A stretch of 64,000 nt of DNA from Kitasatospora sp. NBC_01250 (GTDB lineage: Bacteria; Actinomycetota; Actinomycetes; Streptomycetales; Streptomycetaceae), in NCBI RefSeq assembly GCF_036226465.1, contig NZ_CP108476.1:8246001-8310000 (forward strand). The letters run 5' to 3'. A program made the translations under genes and the position numbers. This document shows, one piece after another, positions 34,133 to 42,653 of this stretch. The notes below the pieces were generated by a model. It was given only the letters and a program-made list of their open reading frames with translations. It was not told where the DNA came from and ran no database searches. Position 1 is the stretch's first letter; each line of letters opens with the position of its first letter.

Positions 34133-34879
34133 GTGACCACAACCCCTCAGCCCCCCAGAAGCCGCCGCGAACGCCCGGCGAAGCCGCCCCTGAGCAGGGC
34201 GGGCATCATCGGGGCCGCGGTTGCGATCATGCGTGCCGAGGGCCTGGAGAAGGTGACCATGCGCCGCCTGGCGCAGGAGCTCGACACGGGCCCCGCCTCG
34301 CTCTACGTCTACGTGCGCAACACCGCCGAGCTGCACGCCGCGATCCTCGACGAGTTGCTCGGCGGCATCGACCTGGGCCCGGCCGAGGGGCACGGGGACT
34401 GGCGCGGCCGGCTGGAGCGGATCCTCACCGACTACACCGCGATGCTCTTCGAGCTGCCGGGCCTGGCCCGCTCCGCGCTCTCCGCGCGACCCGGCGGACC
34501 GCACTACCTGAACCTGATCGAGGCGCTGCTCGCCCTGCTGGACGAGGGCGCGGTACCGCCCGGGCAGGCGGCCTGGGGCGTGGACGTACTGCTGCAGTTC
34601 GCCACCGCCACCGCGGCCGAACACGCCACCCGCGGCCAGTCGGGCCGGGCCGGGGCCGACTGGGACGCCCTCACCCGGGCGCTGCACGGCGCCTCCCCGG
34701 ACACCCACCCGCAGATCGCCGCCCTGGCGGCCCCGCTGATCTCCGGCGCCCCGGAACAGCGCCTCGCCTGGGGCTTCCACGTGCTGCTCAACGGCATCCT
34801 GCACACCCCCACCCCGGTCGCCCCCGCCCACCACGGCCCCCCACCACGCCCCGAGCCCACACCAGGAGACAGCAGATGA
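34133..34879 (+). CDS. TetR-family regulator
   Basis: A 248-residue TetR protein with a basic N-terminal tail, an HTH at ~30-75 (VTMRRLAQELDTGPASLYVYVRN) and a TetR_C-like effector domain. The LDTGPASLYVYVRN recognition helix and WGVDVLLQFATATAAEH segment resemble the tetracycline/drug-responsive branch of the family. GTG 34133 was chosen; AGGAG touches the start codon directly, so the true start may be slightly off or the mRNA leaderless. It is preceded by two identical palindromes and overlaps by ATGA the Tet(X)-like monooxygenase it probably controls. Confidence 0.85.
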   Translation: MTTTPQPPRSRRERPAKPPLSRAGIIGAAVAIMRAEGLEKVTMRRLAQELDTGPASLYVYVRNTAELHAAILDELLGGIDLGPAEGHGDWRGRLERILTDYTAMLFELPGLARSALSARPGGPHYLNLIEALLALLDEGAVPPGQAAWGVDVLLQFATATAAEHATRGQSGRAGADWDALTRALHGASPDTHPQIAALAAPLISGAPEQRLAWGFHVLLNGILHTPTPVAPAHHGPPPRPEPTPGDSR

Positions 34880-36048
34880 CCACCCACACCCACACCCCGA
34901 TCGCCATCGTGGGGGCCGGCCTCGGCGGCCTCACCCTGGCCCGCGTCCTGCACCTGCACGGCATCGCGGCCACCGTCCTCGAGCTCGACGCCTCCCGGCA
35001 CGCCCGGGTCCAGGGCGGCATGCTCGACATCCACGAGGAGTCCGGCCAGGCCGCGCTGCGCGCGGCCGGCCTGTACGAGGACTTCCGCCGGCTGGTGCTG
35101 CCCGGCGGCGAGGCGACCCGGGTGCTCGACCGGCACGCCACCGTCCACCTGGCGGAGGACGACGACGGCACCGGCACCCGTCCCGAGGTCGACCGCGGCC
35201 GGCTGCGCGACCTGCTGCTCGACGCGCTGCCCGCCCAGGCCGTCCGCTGGGGCGCCAGGACCACCGCCGTGCGCACCCTGGCCGACGGCCGGCACGAGCT
35301 CACCCTCGCCGACGGCGGTACCGTCACCGCCGACCTGCTGATCGGGGCGGACGGCGCCTGGTCGAAGGTCCGCACGCTGCTCTCCGCGGCGCGCCCCGCC
35401 TACAGCGGCCTGTCCTTCGTCGAGACGGACCTGCCGGACGCCGACGTCCGCCATCCCCGCAGCGCGGCCGTGGTCGGTGGCGGCATGCTCTTCGCGCTCG
35501 GAGCCGGCCGGGGCTTCCTGGCGCACCGCGAGTCCGACGGCAGCGTGCACGTCTACGCCGCCTTCCTGGCGCCCGAGGACTGGGCGGCCGGCATCGACTT
35601 CACCGACCGAGGGGCTGCCGCCCAGGCCGTGCTGGCGCACTTCGACGGCTGGGACGAGAGCCTGACGGCGCTGATCGGCGACAGCCGGCACCCGCTGGTG
35701 CCGCGCCCGATCCACGCGCTGCCGGTCGGCCACCGCTGGGAGCGGGTGCCCGGGGTGACCCTGCTGGGCGACGCGGCCCACCTGATGTCGCCGTTCGCCG
35801 GCGAGGGCGCCAACCTCGCCATGCAGGACGGCGCCGAGCTCGGCCTGGCCCTGGCCGACCACCCCGGCGACACCGAGGTCGCGCTCGACGCCTATGAGAA
35901 GGCGATGTTCCCGCGCAGCGAGTCGGCCGCCGCCGAGTCCGCCGCCAACCTCGTGCTCTGCTTCGCCGAGGACGCGCCCCGCGGGTTGGTCGCCCTCTTC
36001 ACCGGTGGCGGCGACCCGGCCGCGGACGCCCCCGCCCCGGCGGTGTGA
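34876..36048 (+). CDS. FAD-dependent monooxygenase, Tet(X)-like
   Basis: A 390-residue class A flavoprotein monooxygenase. The N-terminal GxGxxG is AIVGAGLGGLTLARVL (~10-25) and the FAD/NADPH DG motif is LIGADGAWSKVR (~155). GDAAHLMSPFAGEGANLAMQDG (~297 on) is the ribityl-binding GD motif. GGMLDIHEESGQAALRAAGL and the WDESLTALI stretch line up well with Tet(X), the tetracycline-inactivating hydroxylase, as I remember that sequence. It is coupled by ATGA overlap to the TetR gene, which suggests regulated expression in response to a substrate drug. Whether it degrades tetracyclines or acts in biosynthesis of another aromatic compound is not decided by the sequence. Confidence 0.85.
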   Translation: MTTHTHTPIAIVGAGLGGLTLARVLHLHGIAATVLELDASRHARVQGGMLDIHEESGQAALRAAGLYEDFRRLVLPGGEATRVLDRHATVHLAEDDDGTGTRPEVDRGRLRDLLLDALPAQAVRWGARTTAVRTLADGRHELTLADGGTVTADLLIGADGAWSKVRTLLSAARPAYSGLSFVETDLPDADVRHPRSAAVVGGGMLFALGAGRGFLAHRESDGSVHVYAAFLAPEDWAAGIDFTDRGAAAQAVLAHFDGWDESLTALIGDSRHPLVPRPIHALPVGHRWERVPGVTLLGDAAHLMSPFAGEGANLAMQDGAELGLALADHPGDTEVALDAYEKAMFPRSESAAAESAANLVLCFAEDAPRGLVALFTGGGDPAADAPAPAV

Positions 36049-36421
36049 GCTGGGCCATCGGGGCGGGGGTGGTGGATCTTGGTGGCGGGTGCGGGGCGTG
36101 GGGGCGGGGTGACGGTGGGTGGAGTTTGTGGTCGGGCTCACGGGCGGTGGGCGGTGATGGCGGCCACATCGGGGGGTGCGGGGTGGTGGCCGGGCCGGTG
36201 TTTTCAAGGGTTTCAGGGGCGGGTTACCGGTGGTATTGCGGGTCTGGCCTGGGGTTCTGTGGTGATTGCTTGATGGCGGCCGGGGCGGGCCCGTAGCTTC
36301 GTTGGTGTCGGCGCGGCGAGTCCCGGGTGTCCCGGGCGGGCCGCGCTTCTTCCTGCACAGGCGAGTTGGCCCTTCGGGGTCTGGTTCCGCCTTGTCTTTT
36401 TGGCTTGTCGAGAGGATTTAT
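36049..36421. other. Intergenic region / long leader upstream of the Rpf-like gene
   Basis: About 370 bp without a gene, less G/C-extreme and T-richer than its surroundings. A stem gcgcggc/gccgcgc (36311-36317 / 36340-36346) enclosing two cccggg palindromes suggests a structured leader. Some actinobacterial rpf genes carry a c-di-AMP (ydaO) riboswitch, but I could not identify its conserved core here. Confidence 0.35.
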
Positions 36422-36814
36422 ATGACTTTCCGTAACGAGACCACTGTGGCCACCGTCAGCACTGCTGCCCGTCGGCGCAACCGGCGGCGGATGGCCGTGC
36501 TGGGTGGCGCTCTGGCGGTGCTGCCGGTGGCCGGTCTTGTGACGGCGACGGCTTCTTCGGCTGCTCCGGCGTCGGCCTGGGACAAGGTGGCGCAGTGCGA
36601 GGCGACGGGGAACTGGGGCATCGACTCCGGCAACGGTTTCTACGGCGGTCTGCAGTTCACGCCGTCGACGTGGGCGGCGTTCGGTGGCACCGCGTATGCG
36701 GGGCAGGCGAACCAGGCGACCAAGGCGCAGCAGATCGAGATCGGCGAGAAGGTCCTCGCCGCGCAGGGCCCCGGTGCCTGGCCGATCTGCTCCACCAAGG
36801 CCGGCCTCGCCTGA
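36422..36814 (+). CDS. Rpf-like secreted transglycosylase
   Basis: A 130-residue secreted protein. A basic start (RRRNRRRM) and hydrophobic helix with AxA (SSAAPASA) form a signal peptide. The mature part is a single transglycosylase domain of the resuscitation-promoting factor type: WDKVAQCEATGNW with the catalytic Glu, NGFYGGLQFTPSTWAAFGG, ANQATKAQQIEIGEKVLAAQG and GAWPICS. These enzymes cleave peptidoglycan glycan strands during resuscitation and spore germination. ATG 36422 follows GAGAGGA. No LysM or other wall-binding part is present, so it is a minimal form. A very strong hairpin ends the transcript. Confidence 0.92.
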   Translation: MTFRNETTVATVSTAARRRNRRRMAVLGGALAVLPVAGLVTATASSAAPASAWDKVAQCEATGNWGIDSGNGFYGGLQFTPSTWAAFGGTAYAGQANQATKAQQIEIGEKVLAAQGPGAWPICSTKAGLA

Positions 36815-36863
36815 CACCGGGGCAACAACAGCAGCTACGGCAGCAACGGCAGAAACAGCAGCA

Positions 36864-36926
36864 CAGCGCACAGCGCCGCAGCGCGGGCCGGGATCACCCC
36901 GGCCCGCGCTGCGGCGCTGTGCGCTG
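36864..36926 (+). terminator. Perfect 29 bp hairpin after the Rpf-like gene
   Basis: Arms at 36864-36892 and 36898-36926 are exact reverse complements (core gcagcgcgggccggg), with a 5 nt loop atcac. No T-tract. It begins 49 nt after the stop codon. Confidence 0.9.
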
Positions 36927-37186
36927 CCTGACGGACCGTCAAGGGCAGCTCGCACGCGGCGCTGTGGGCGCAGTAGCGCCTATTGACGTAGCCGGTCCCG
37001 CGATGTGACTGTTGCACCGGCACTCTTCAATGGACACCTCGGGCAAGGTCCGTGCGCCGCGCGCAGCCGTGGCACGGGCCCGCGCCGACTGTCCGTCGGG
37101 CGGTTGACGGCCGCTCGGCCGCGCCGTCGATGAACGCACCAGGTATCAGCACGGTTCTGATCGCGCGAGTCTCGCGAGCCCAATCT

Positions 37187-37202
37187 TGACGTGCCCACGT
37201 CA
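37187..37202. promoter_or_regulatory. Inverted repeat upstream of the S53 peptidase gene
   Basis: TGACGTG-CC-CACGTCA lies 42 bp before the start codon in a stretch otherwise free of features (36927-37243). It is a perfect 7+7 bp inverted repeat and a good operator candidate. The binding protein is unknown. Confidence 0.45.
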
Positions 37203-37243
37203 TCTGGTGCGAGCTCGCGCCCGGTGAGAGGAAGCCCCCTTTG

Positions 37244-38569
37244 ATGAACCTCCGCAAGGCCACCCTGGCGGCCCTGGCGGTCGGCGCACTGGCCGTCGCC
37301 CCGACCATGCTGCCGGCCGGTGCGGCGCAGGCGCAGGGCACCGCGAGCCCGCACCTCGGCTCGGCCGCGACCCTGCCCAACCCCGAGCTGGCCAGCCGGG
37401 GCACCGCCCAGGTCTGCGCCGGCATCGCGCACAACCGCTGCATGGCGCAGGTCGTCACCGTGGCCGCCGGCTCGACCAAGAAGCTCGCGACCAGCACCCC
37501 GGCCGGGTACGGGCCGGCCGACTTCGCCGCCGCGTACCACCTGCCGGCCGTCACCTCCGGCCCGGCCAACACCATCGCGATCCTGGACGAGGGCGCCTTC
37601 CCGACCCTCGAAGCCAACCTCAACGCCTACCGCGCGCAGTACGGCCTGGCCGCCTGCACCGCGGCCAGCGGCTGCTTCAAGCAGGTCGACGAGCACGGCG
37701 GGGCGCCGCTGGCCCCGGGCACGACCGACGACGAGAAGAACTTCGACGAGCAGGTCGGCGTCGAGACCACGCTGGACGTCGACATGGCCACCGCCGCCTG
37801 CCCGACCTGTCACATCCTGGAGATCACCGTCAACCGGGACATGACCAGCAGTGAGGACCAGGCGGCCGAGGACTTCGGCGTCGCGATGAACACCGCCGCC
37901 GCGCTCGGCGCCTCGTCGGCCAGCGTCAGCTACCAGTTCGACCCGGACGCGACCCTCGACCTGGGGCAGGCGGCCCGCGACTTCTACCACCCCGGCATGG
38001 CGATCACCGCCTCCTCGGGCGACGGCGGCTACGAGGGCACGCCCTCCGGCTGGCCGCAGAACCTGCCCACCGTCACCTCGGTCGGCGGCACCGCGCTCTA
38101 CCGCACCCCCGGTGCCGGCCACAACGGCTACTCCGAGGTCGCCTGGGACGGCTCCGGCAGCGGCTGCGCCGCCGAACTGCCGCCCGCGCTCGGCCAGCCC
38201 ACCAGCGTCGCGGCCAACTGCGGTGGCCACCGCGCCGCTTCGGACATCTCCGCGGACGCCGACCCGACCACCGGCGCGGCCGTCTACGACGACTACACCC
38301 CGTTCACCGGCTCGCAGCAGTCCTGGCTGGTGGTGGGCGGTACCAGTGAGTCCAGCCCATTCATCGCCGGTGTCTACGCCCGCGGCGGCCACGTGGCGTA
38401 CGTCGAGGGCCCCAACACCCTCTACGCCGCCCCGTCCTCGGCGTTCAACGATGTGACGATGGGTCAGAACGCGCCCGCGAACGCCGGCTGCACGGTCGTC
38501 TGCACCGCGGGCCGCGGCTGGGACGGCCCGACCGGCCTGGGGACGCCGAACGGCCTGTCCGGCTTCTAG
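37244..38569 (+). CDS. Secreted S53 (sedolisin-like) peptidase
   Basis: A 441-residue protein with a signal peptide (MNLRKATL..., AxA near residue 30). The catalytic residues of the sedolisin family are present: Glu174 and Asp178 (VETTLDVDMA), oxyanion Asp260 (SSGDGGYEG) and Ser368 (GGTSESSPF; S in GTSxxxP). The catalytic domain starts near GYGPADFAAAYHL (~90), so only about 60 residues separate it from the signal peptide: the long S53 pro-domain (usually ~180-200 residues) is absent. Members act on proteins at acidic pH outside the cell. ATG 37244 follows GAGAGGAAG. The protein ends a few residues after the last core motif, and a 22 bp hairpin follows. Confidence 0.88.
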   Translation: MNLRKATLAALAVGALAVAPTMLPAGAAQAQGTASPHLGSAATLPNPELASRGTAQVCAGIAHNRCMAQVVTVAAGSTKKLATSTPAGYGPADFAAAYHLPAVTSGPANTIAILDEGAFPTLEANLNAYRAQYGLAACTAASGCFKQVDEHGGAPLAPGTTDDEKNFDEQVGVETTLDVDMATAACPTCHILEITVNRDMTSSEDQAAEDFGVAMNTAAALGASSASVSYQFDPDATLDLGQAARDFYHPGMAITASSGDGGYEGTPSGWPQNLPTVTSVGGTALYRTPGAGHNGYSEVAWDGSGSGCAAELPPALGQPTSVAANCGGHRAASDISADADPTTGAAVYDDYTPFTGSQQSWLVVGGTSESSPFIAGVYARGGHVAYVEGPNTLYAAPSSAFNDVTMGQNAPANAGCTVVCTAGRGWDGPTGLGTPNGLSGF

Positions 38570-38579
38570 GGATCGCATG

Positions 38580-38627
38580 GCACGGCGCGGGCACCGGTGC
38601 GCGATCGCACCGGTGCCCGCGCCGTGC
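38580..38627 (+). terminator. Hairpin terminator after the S53 gene
   Basis: A perfect 22 bp stem (38580-38601 / 38606-38627, core ggcgcgggcaccggtg) with loop cgat, 10 nt after the stop codon and next to the convergent DUF6295-like gene end. Confidence 0.9.
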
Positions 38628-38635
38628 ACGGCTGT

Positions 38636-38902
38636 TCAGACGGTGAGTTCGGCCGGAGCCGCCGCCAGGGCCTCCTGGATCGCGGCGACCAGGCGCCGCG
38701 CGGACTCCGCGGTCAGCTCCACCGCGACCCGGGCGGCGGGGTCCCGCTCCGGGTCGGCGAAGTCGATGTTCAGGGTGTGCTCGGCCATCGCGTGGACCGG
38801 GTGGTCGAAGTACACCGTGGCGGTCGAGACGTGGAACCAGGTGCCGTTCGGGCCCTTGGCGCTGCCGTTGATGCTCTCCTTGACGGTCGCGTAGGTGCAC
38901 AT
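38636..38902 (-). CDS. Small DUF6295-like protein
   Basis: An 88-residue protein starting MCTYATVKESINGSAKGP, then WFHVSTATVYFDHP, HTLNIDF and AVELTAESARRLVAAI. This matches the small actinobacterial family I know as DUF6295, usually found beside dienelactone hydrolase genes; function unknown. ATG 38902. Its start is 2 nt after the stop of the upstream hydrolase gene, so the two form an operon and probably act on one substrate or stress. Confidence 0.7.
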   Translation of the reverse strand: MCTYATVKESINGSAKGPNGTWFHVSTATVYFDHPVHAMAEHTLNIDFADPERDPAARVAVELTAESARRLVAAIQEALAAAPAELTV

Positions 38903-38904
38903 GC

Positions 38905-39648
38905 TCAGGCTCCCAGGTGCTTGGCGTAGAAGGCGGTGATCCGCTCCCAACCGTCGTTGGCGGCAGGCACGTTGTAGGCGGGCCGGTCGGTCGAGAAGAA
39001 CCCGTGCCCGGCTTCCGGGTAGGTGTGGAACTCGAAGTCCTTGCCGTTGGCGGTGAGGATCTGCTCCAGCTCGCCGACCTGCTCGGGGCCGGGGAACTTG
39101 TCCTCCGCGCCGAACAGGCCCAGCAGCGGGGCGCCCAGCTCGGGGAGCTGGTCGACCAGGTTGGTGACCCGCAGCGGGAAGCCCTCCGGCGGGGTGCCGG
39201 TGACGAAGGCGCCGTAGCAGTCCACCGCGGCGTCCAGGTCGAGCTTGCAGGCGGCCAGCACGCTCTGCCGCCCGCCCGAGCAGTAACCGATGATGCCCAC
39301 CTTGCCGTTGGAGGTCGGCAGCGACCGCAGATGGGCGGCGGCCCCGGCGAGGTCACCGACCACGCGCGCGTCCGGTGCACCGCCGTTGGCGCGGGCCACC
39401 GCGGCGGCGTCGTCGGGGGAGGCGCCCGGCGCCTCGCGGGTGTAGAGGTTCGGGCAGATCGCGTCGTAGCCGAGCTCGGCGAAGCGGCGGGTGATCTCCT
39501 TGGTGGACCGGTCGTAGCCGGGCATGTGGTGGATCACTACGACGCCGCCGCGTCGGGCGTCGCCTTCCGGGCGGGCCAGGTAGGCCTCGACGTCATCACC
39601 CTCGTGCCCGGCGAAGTGGATGGTGGTCGCGGTGAGAGAACCATTCAT
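38905..39648 (-). CDS. Dienelactone hydrolase-family protein
   Basis: A 247-residue alpha/beta hydrolase. The nucleophile elbow is GYCSGG (Cys, as in dienelactone hydrolase), and the catalytic His is in EAGHGFFS near the end; the Asp is likely in LFGAEDKF. VVVIHHMPGYDRSTKEITRRF near the N-terminus is the oxyanion strand. DLH enzymes open dienelactones in aromatic breakdown; many paralogues have other ester substrates. ATG 39648. It leads the two-gene operon with the small DUF6295-like gene. Confidence 0.88.
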   Translation of the reverse strand: MNGSLTATTIHFAGHEGDDVEAYLARPEGDARRGGVVVIHHMPGYDRSTKEITRRFAELGYDAICPNLYTREAPGASPDDAAAVARANGGAPDARVVGDLAGAAAHLRSLPTSNGKVGIIGYCSGGRQSVLAACKLDLDAAVDCYGAFVTGTPPEGFPLRVTNLVDQLPELGAPLLGLFGAEDKFPGPEQVGELEQILTANGKDFEFHTYPEAGHGFFSTDRPAYNVPAANDGWERITAFYAKHLGA

Positions 39649-39699
39649 GCGGTCAGCTATATCAAACCGTTGGGGTGCGGAGCGGCCCGGGGGCGGCGC

Positions 39700-39732
39700 G
39701 TGGCGCGCGACCGGAGGTCGGCCGCGCGCCAC
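39700..39732 (-). terminator. Hairpin after the ABC transporter operon
   Basis: Ten-base arms gtggcgcgcg (39700-39709) / cgcgcgccac (39723-39732) with a 13 nt loop lie downstream of the leftward ABC genes. Confidence 0.55.
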
Positions 39733-39780
39733 CGGAGCCGCACCCGCTCCCGGGCCGCCCCTCGCGGGCCGGGGCCTGCG

Positions 39781-41574
39781 CTACTGGTCCTGCCGCCCCG
39801 CCGGCCGGGAGAGTCCGGTCAGCTCCGAGGCCCTGGTCCGCGCCCACCAGAGCAGCACGGCTGCCGCCACCAGGCCCACCACGGCGGCGTTGCCGCAGCC
39901 GGCCGCCGTGTCCGCGCGCAGCGCCTGGGCGAACGGCAGGGTCAGCGCGAGGACGGCCGCCCCCGGACCGGCCGCGTACCAGGCGGCGAAGAGGAACAGG
40001 CCAAGGCCGCCCGAGGTGGGCGACTTGTACATCAGGTCGCGCCGCACGGCGCCGCGGCAGGTGTTCACCAGCCCGGCCCCCACCAGCGCCGGCACCACGG
40101 CCGGCGCGAGCCAGACCGACGGGCCCGCCCCGGACAGCGCCGCCGCCCCGGCCCCGGCCAGCCCGATCAGCACCCCGGCCACGGTGGGCACGATCGCGTG
40201 GCGCAGCATGAGCTCGGCGAACGGATAGGGCGACCAGGCCGCCCGCCGCACGTCGTCCGTCTCGATCCGGGCCGGCTCCAGCAGCTGGGCCACCGCCAGG
40301 TAGCCGAAGACCAGCGCGACCGCCGTCGTCGGCACCGACGGCTTGCTGCCGATCCCGTGCGCCAGCGCCGCGCAGAGCAGCGCCGGCACGCTCAGCAGCA
40401 CGGCGCGGCCGAGCCGGGCGGGGGAGCGCAGCAGCGCCGTCGCGTCCCGCCAGGGCACCACCAGCCAGGCCCGGCGCGGCATCGGCAGCCGCACCCGGCG
40501 CACCCGCGCGCTCCCGGCCGCGCCGCTCACCGCCAGCCGCGCGGCCCGCAGCTCCACGGTGCGCAGCGCGGCGAACACCCCCGCCGCCGTCCGGGCCCGC
40601 TCGCGCAGCCGGCCCAGCGGCACCGTGCCGGCTGCCCGGTCGGCGAGCACCAGGGCGCCCGCGGTGCCGACGAGCAGCAGCGCGGCGGCCACCCAGCCGC
40701 CGGGCACCGCGCCCCGGGTGGGCGACAGCGCGGCGATCCCGGCCCAGCCCCACGGCCCCGACCACAGCTCGACCAGCTCCAGCCAGTGCACCCGGTGCCC
40801 GGCCACCGCCAGCGCGCTCTGCGCCGCGAACAGCAGCACCAGCACGGTCGCGGCCGGCGTGAGCCGGCGCACCCAGCGGGCGGCGGCGTCGCTGCGCTCC
40901 ACCAGCAGCCCGGCACAGGTGGCCAGCAGCGGCAGGCAGGCCCCGCCGAGCAGGCACCAGCCGAGCGCCGCCGGCAGGCCGACCCGCAGCAGCAGCCCGA
41001 GCGCGACCATCCCGCCCACCGCCGTCACCAGGCCGGGGAAGACCGCCAGCGCGCAGGAGAGCCAGAACCACGGCCGCAGCACCGGGCGCGGGCGCACCGG
41101 GTGGGCGAGCAGCCAATCGGTGGCCGCCCGGGGCGGCACCACCGGGCCGCGCCACAGCCCGTCGCGGACCGCGAGCAGCACGAAGGCCAGCCCGACGGCG
41201 GCGATGCCGCTGGGCATGGCGGCGAGCAGGTCGCCGCCGTGCGCGGTGTAGTCGGCGCCCATCGAGGCCTGCAGGAAGAGCCCCAGGCTCGGCACCCCGC
41301 CCCAGATGATCAGCACGAGCAGCACGCAGTAGAGCGCGAAGCCGAGCTGCTTGGCCCGGTTCAGCCGGTACGGGGCCCGCAGCGCGCGCAGCAGGGCGAG
41401 CGTCTCGTCGGTCCAGTCCTCGTCCTCGCTCCAGGCCTCGGGCTCGACCGCCTCGGCGGTTTCCGCCACCTCGGCTGCCTCCGCCACCTCGTCCGTCCCC
41501 TCGTCCGTCCCCTCGCCCGCTTCCTCGCCCGGCTCCTCTTCCGTCTCCGCCACCTCTTCCGCCTCGGCCGTCAT
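39781..41574 (-). CDS. ABC transporter membrane protein (DUF6297-like)
   Basis: A 597-residue protein. The first ~50 residues are an acidic Glu-rich cytoplasmic tail (EEPGEEAGEGTDEGTDEV), followed by about 12 hydrophobic segments grouped in two halves (~75-270 and ~385-585), with a cytosolic Arg-rich stretch in between (RRVRLPMPRRAW). I associate this layout with a family (DUF6297) of actinobacterial ABC exporter permeases. It overlaps the ATPase gene by ATGA and is surely the membrane partner of that ATPase. The substrate is unknown. Confidence 0.8.
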   Translation of the reverse strand: MTAEAEEVAETEEEPGEEAGEGTDEGTDEVAEAAEVAETAEAVEPEAWSEDEDWTDETLALLRALRAPYRLNRAKQLGFALYCVLLVLIIWGGVPSLGLFLQASMGADYTAHGGDLLAAMPSGIAAVGLAFVLLAVRDGLWRGPVVPPRAATDWLLAHPVRPRPVLRPWFWLSCALAVFPGLVTAVGGMVALGLLLRVGLPAALGWCLLGGACLPLLATCAGLLVERSDAAARWVRRLTPAATVLVLLFAAQSALAVAGHRVHWLELVELWSGPWGWAGIAALSPTRGAVPGGWVAAALLLVGTAGALVLADRAAGTVPLGRLRERARTAAGVFAALRTVELRAARLAVSGAAGSARVRRVRLPMPRRAWLVVPWRDATALLRSPARLGRAVLLSVPALLCAALAHGIGSKPSVPTTAVALVFGYLAVAQLLEPARIETDDVRRAAWSPYPFAELMLRHAIVPTVAGVLIGLAGAGAAALSGAGPSVWLAPAVVPALVGAGLVNTCRGAVRRDLMYKSPTSGGLGLFLFAAWYAAGPGAAVLALTLPFAQALRADTAAGCGNAAVVGLVAAAVLLWWARTRASELTGLSRPAGRQDQ

Positions 41575-42299
41575 CGGGCACCCACCGCGCCGCCGCCGTC
41601 CAGGACCTTGCCCGGTGCCCCCTGGGCCACGATCCGGCCGTCCTCCAGCACCACCACCCGGTCCGCCAACTCCCGTGCCAGGTCGGTGTGGTGGGTGACC
41701 AGCAGGACCGCCACGCCGTCCGCCAGCTCACCGCGCAGCAGCTCCGCGAGCCGCTTGCGGGCCTCCGGGTCCAGCCGCTGCTCCGGCTCGTCGAGCAGCA
41801 GCAGATCGCGCGGGCGCACCAGCGCACAGGCCAGCAGCAGCGCCTGGAGCTGCCCGGAGGAGAGCGCGGAGGGCAGCGCGTCGGCCCGCTCGGTGAGCGC
41901 CCGGTCCGCGAGCACCTGCTCGACCCAGTCCCGGGCGTCGGCCACCCCGTGCGCGACCGCGACCAGCAGCAGGTGCTCGCGCACCGTGAGGTCGGGGTAG
42001 TGCGCGACGGTGTCGCCGACCACCGCGACCCGGGCCCGGATCCGCGGGTCGTTCTCGTCCATCGGCAGCCCGTCGAAGCGGACCGTCCCCTTCGTCGGCA
42101 GGTCGCGCCCGGCCGCCACCCGAAGCAGGGTGGACTTGCCGGACCCGTTGTGCCCCAGCAGCGCGACGCACTCGCCGGCGGCCACCGCGAGGTCCACGGG
42201 GTGCAGCACCTCACGGTCGCCGTAGGAGCGGCTCACCCCGGTCAGTTTCAGCAGCGCCGGACGCGCGGGGGTGCGTGCTGCGGCGGATTTCTTGGCCAT
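41571..42299 (-). CDS. ABC transporter ATP-binding protein
   Basis: A 242-residue nucleotide-binding subunit. Walker A is GHNGSGKST (~51-59), the Q-loop lies near VVGDTVAHYPDLT, the signature is LSSGQLQ (a variant of LSGGQ), Walker B is DLLLLDEPEQ and the switch His is in VLLVTHHTDL. A short basic N-terminus precedes the domain. ATG 42299. It is translationally coupled to the membrane protein. Structure resembles exporter-type ATPases; the substrate cannot be inferred. Confidence 0.93.
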   Translation of the reverse strand: MAKKSAAARTPARPALLKLTGVSRSYGDREVLHPVDLAVAAGECVALLGHNGSGKSTLLRVAAGRDLPTKGTVRFDGLPMDENDPRIRARVAVVGDTVAHYPDLTVREHLLLVAVAHGVADARDWVEQVLADRALTERADALPSALSSGQLQALLLACALVRPRDLLLLDEPEQRLDPEARKRLAELLRGELADGVAVLLVTHHTDLARELADRVVVLEDGRIVAQGAPGKVLDGGGAVGAR

Positions 42300-42653
42300 G
42301 CGGACGGTGCCTCCAGAGGTGATGTCCGCCCACCCTAGCGACCCAACCTGTGGGACGACGGGGTCGCCTTATACCTCGCCGCAGTCCACCCGCCGGGCTC
42401 TTCCCGGCACCTCCGCTCGATCGAGTGATCGTCGCGTGCCGGGCCGCACGGCCCAGCGGTTCAGCGACCCGCACTCCCGGGCGCGCACGCCTGGGCGCGG
42501 TCACATTCCGACCCTGACCCGGAAGGTGGCCCGCTACTTCTGTCGAGACGCTGACAGCCCGCTGTCGCCCGTCCTAGGGTTTCCTCAACTCGCCGCACAG
42601 TGCGGCGAATTGCACGCCCGGGGCGGCCGTCCCGGGACATGGGGGGAGCAACA
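42300..42653. other. Divergent intergenic region, ABC operon / lectin gene
   Basis: About 350 bp with no gene. A small hairpin tcgccgca-cag-tgcggcga spans 42590-42608, 46 nt before the lectin start, within its likely 5' untranslated region. I see no clear promoter motif. Confidence 0.4.

Noticed and set aside
36050-36421. c-di-AMP (ydaO) riboswitch before the Rpf-like gene
   Set aside because: The association is known for the family, but I could not find the conserved core by eye; kept only as a finding to test.
38917-42000. A 1027-residue forward frame over the hydrolase and ABC genes
   Set aside because: No motif; the reverse-strand genes are well supported by motifs, overlaps and ribosome sites.
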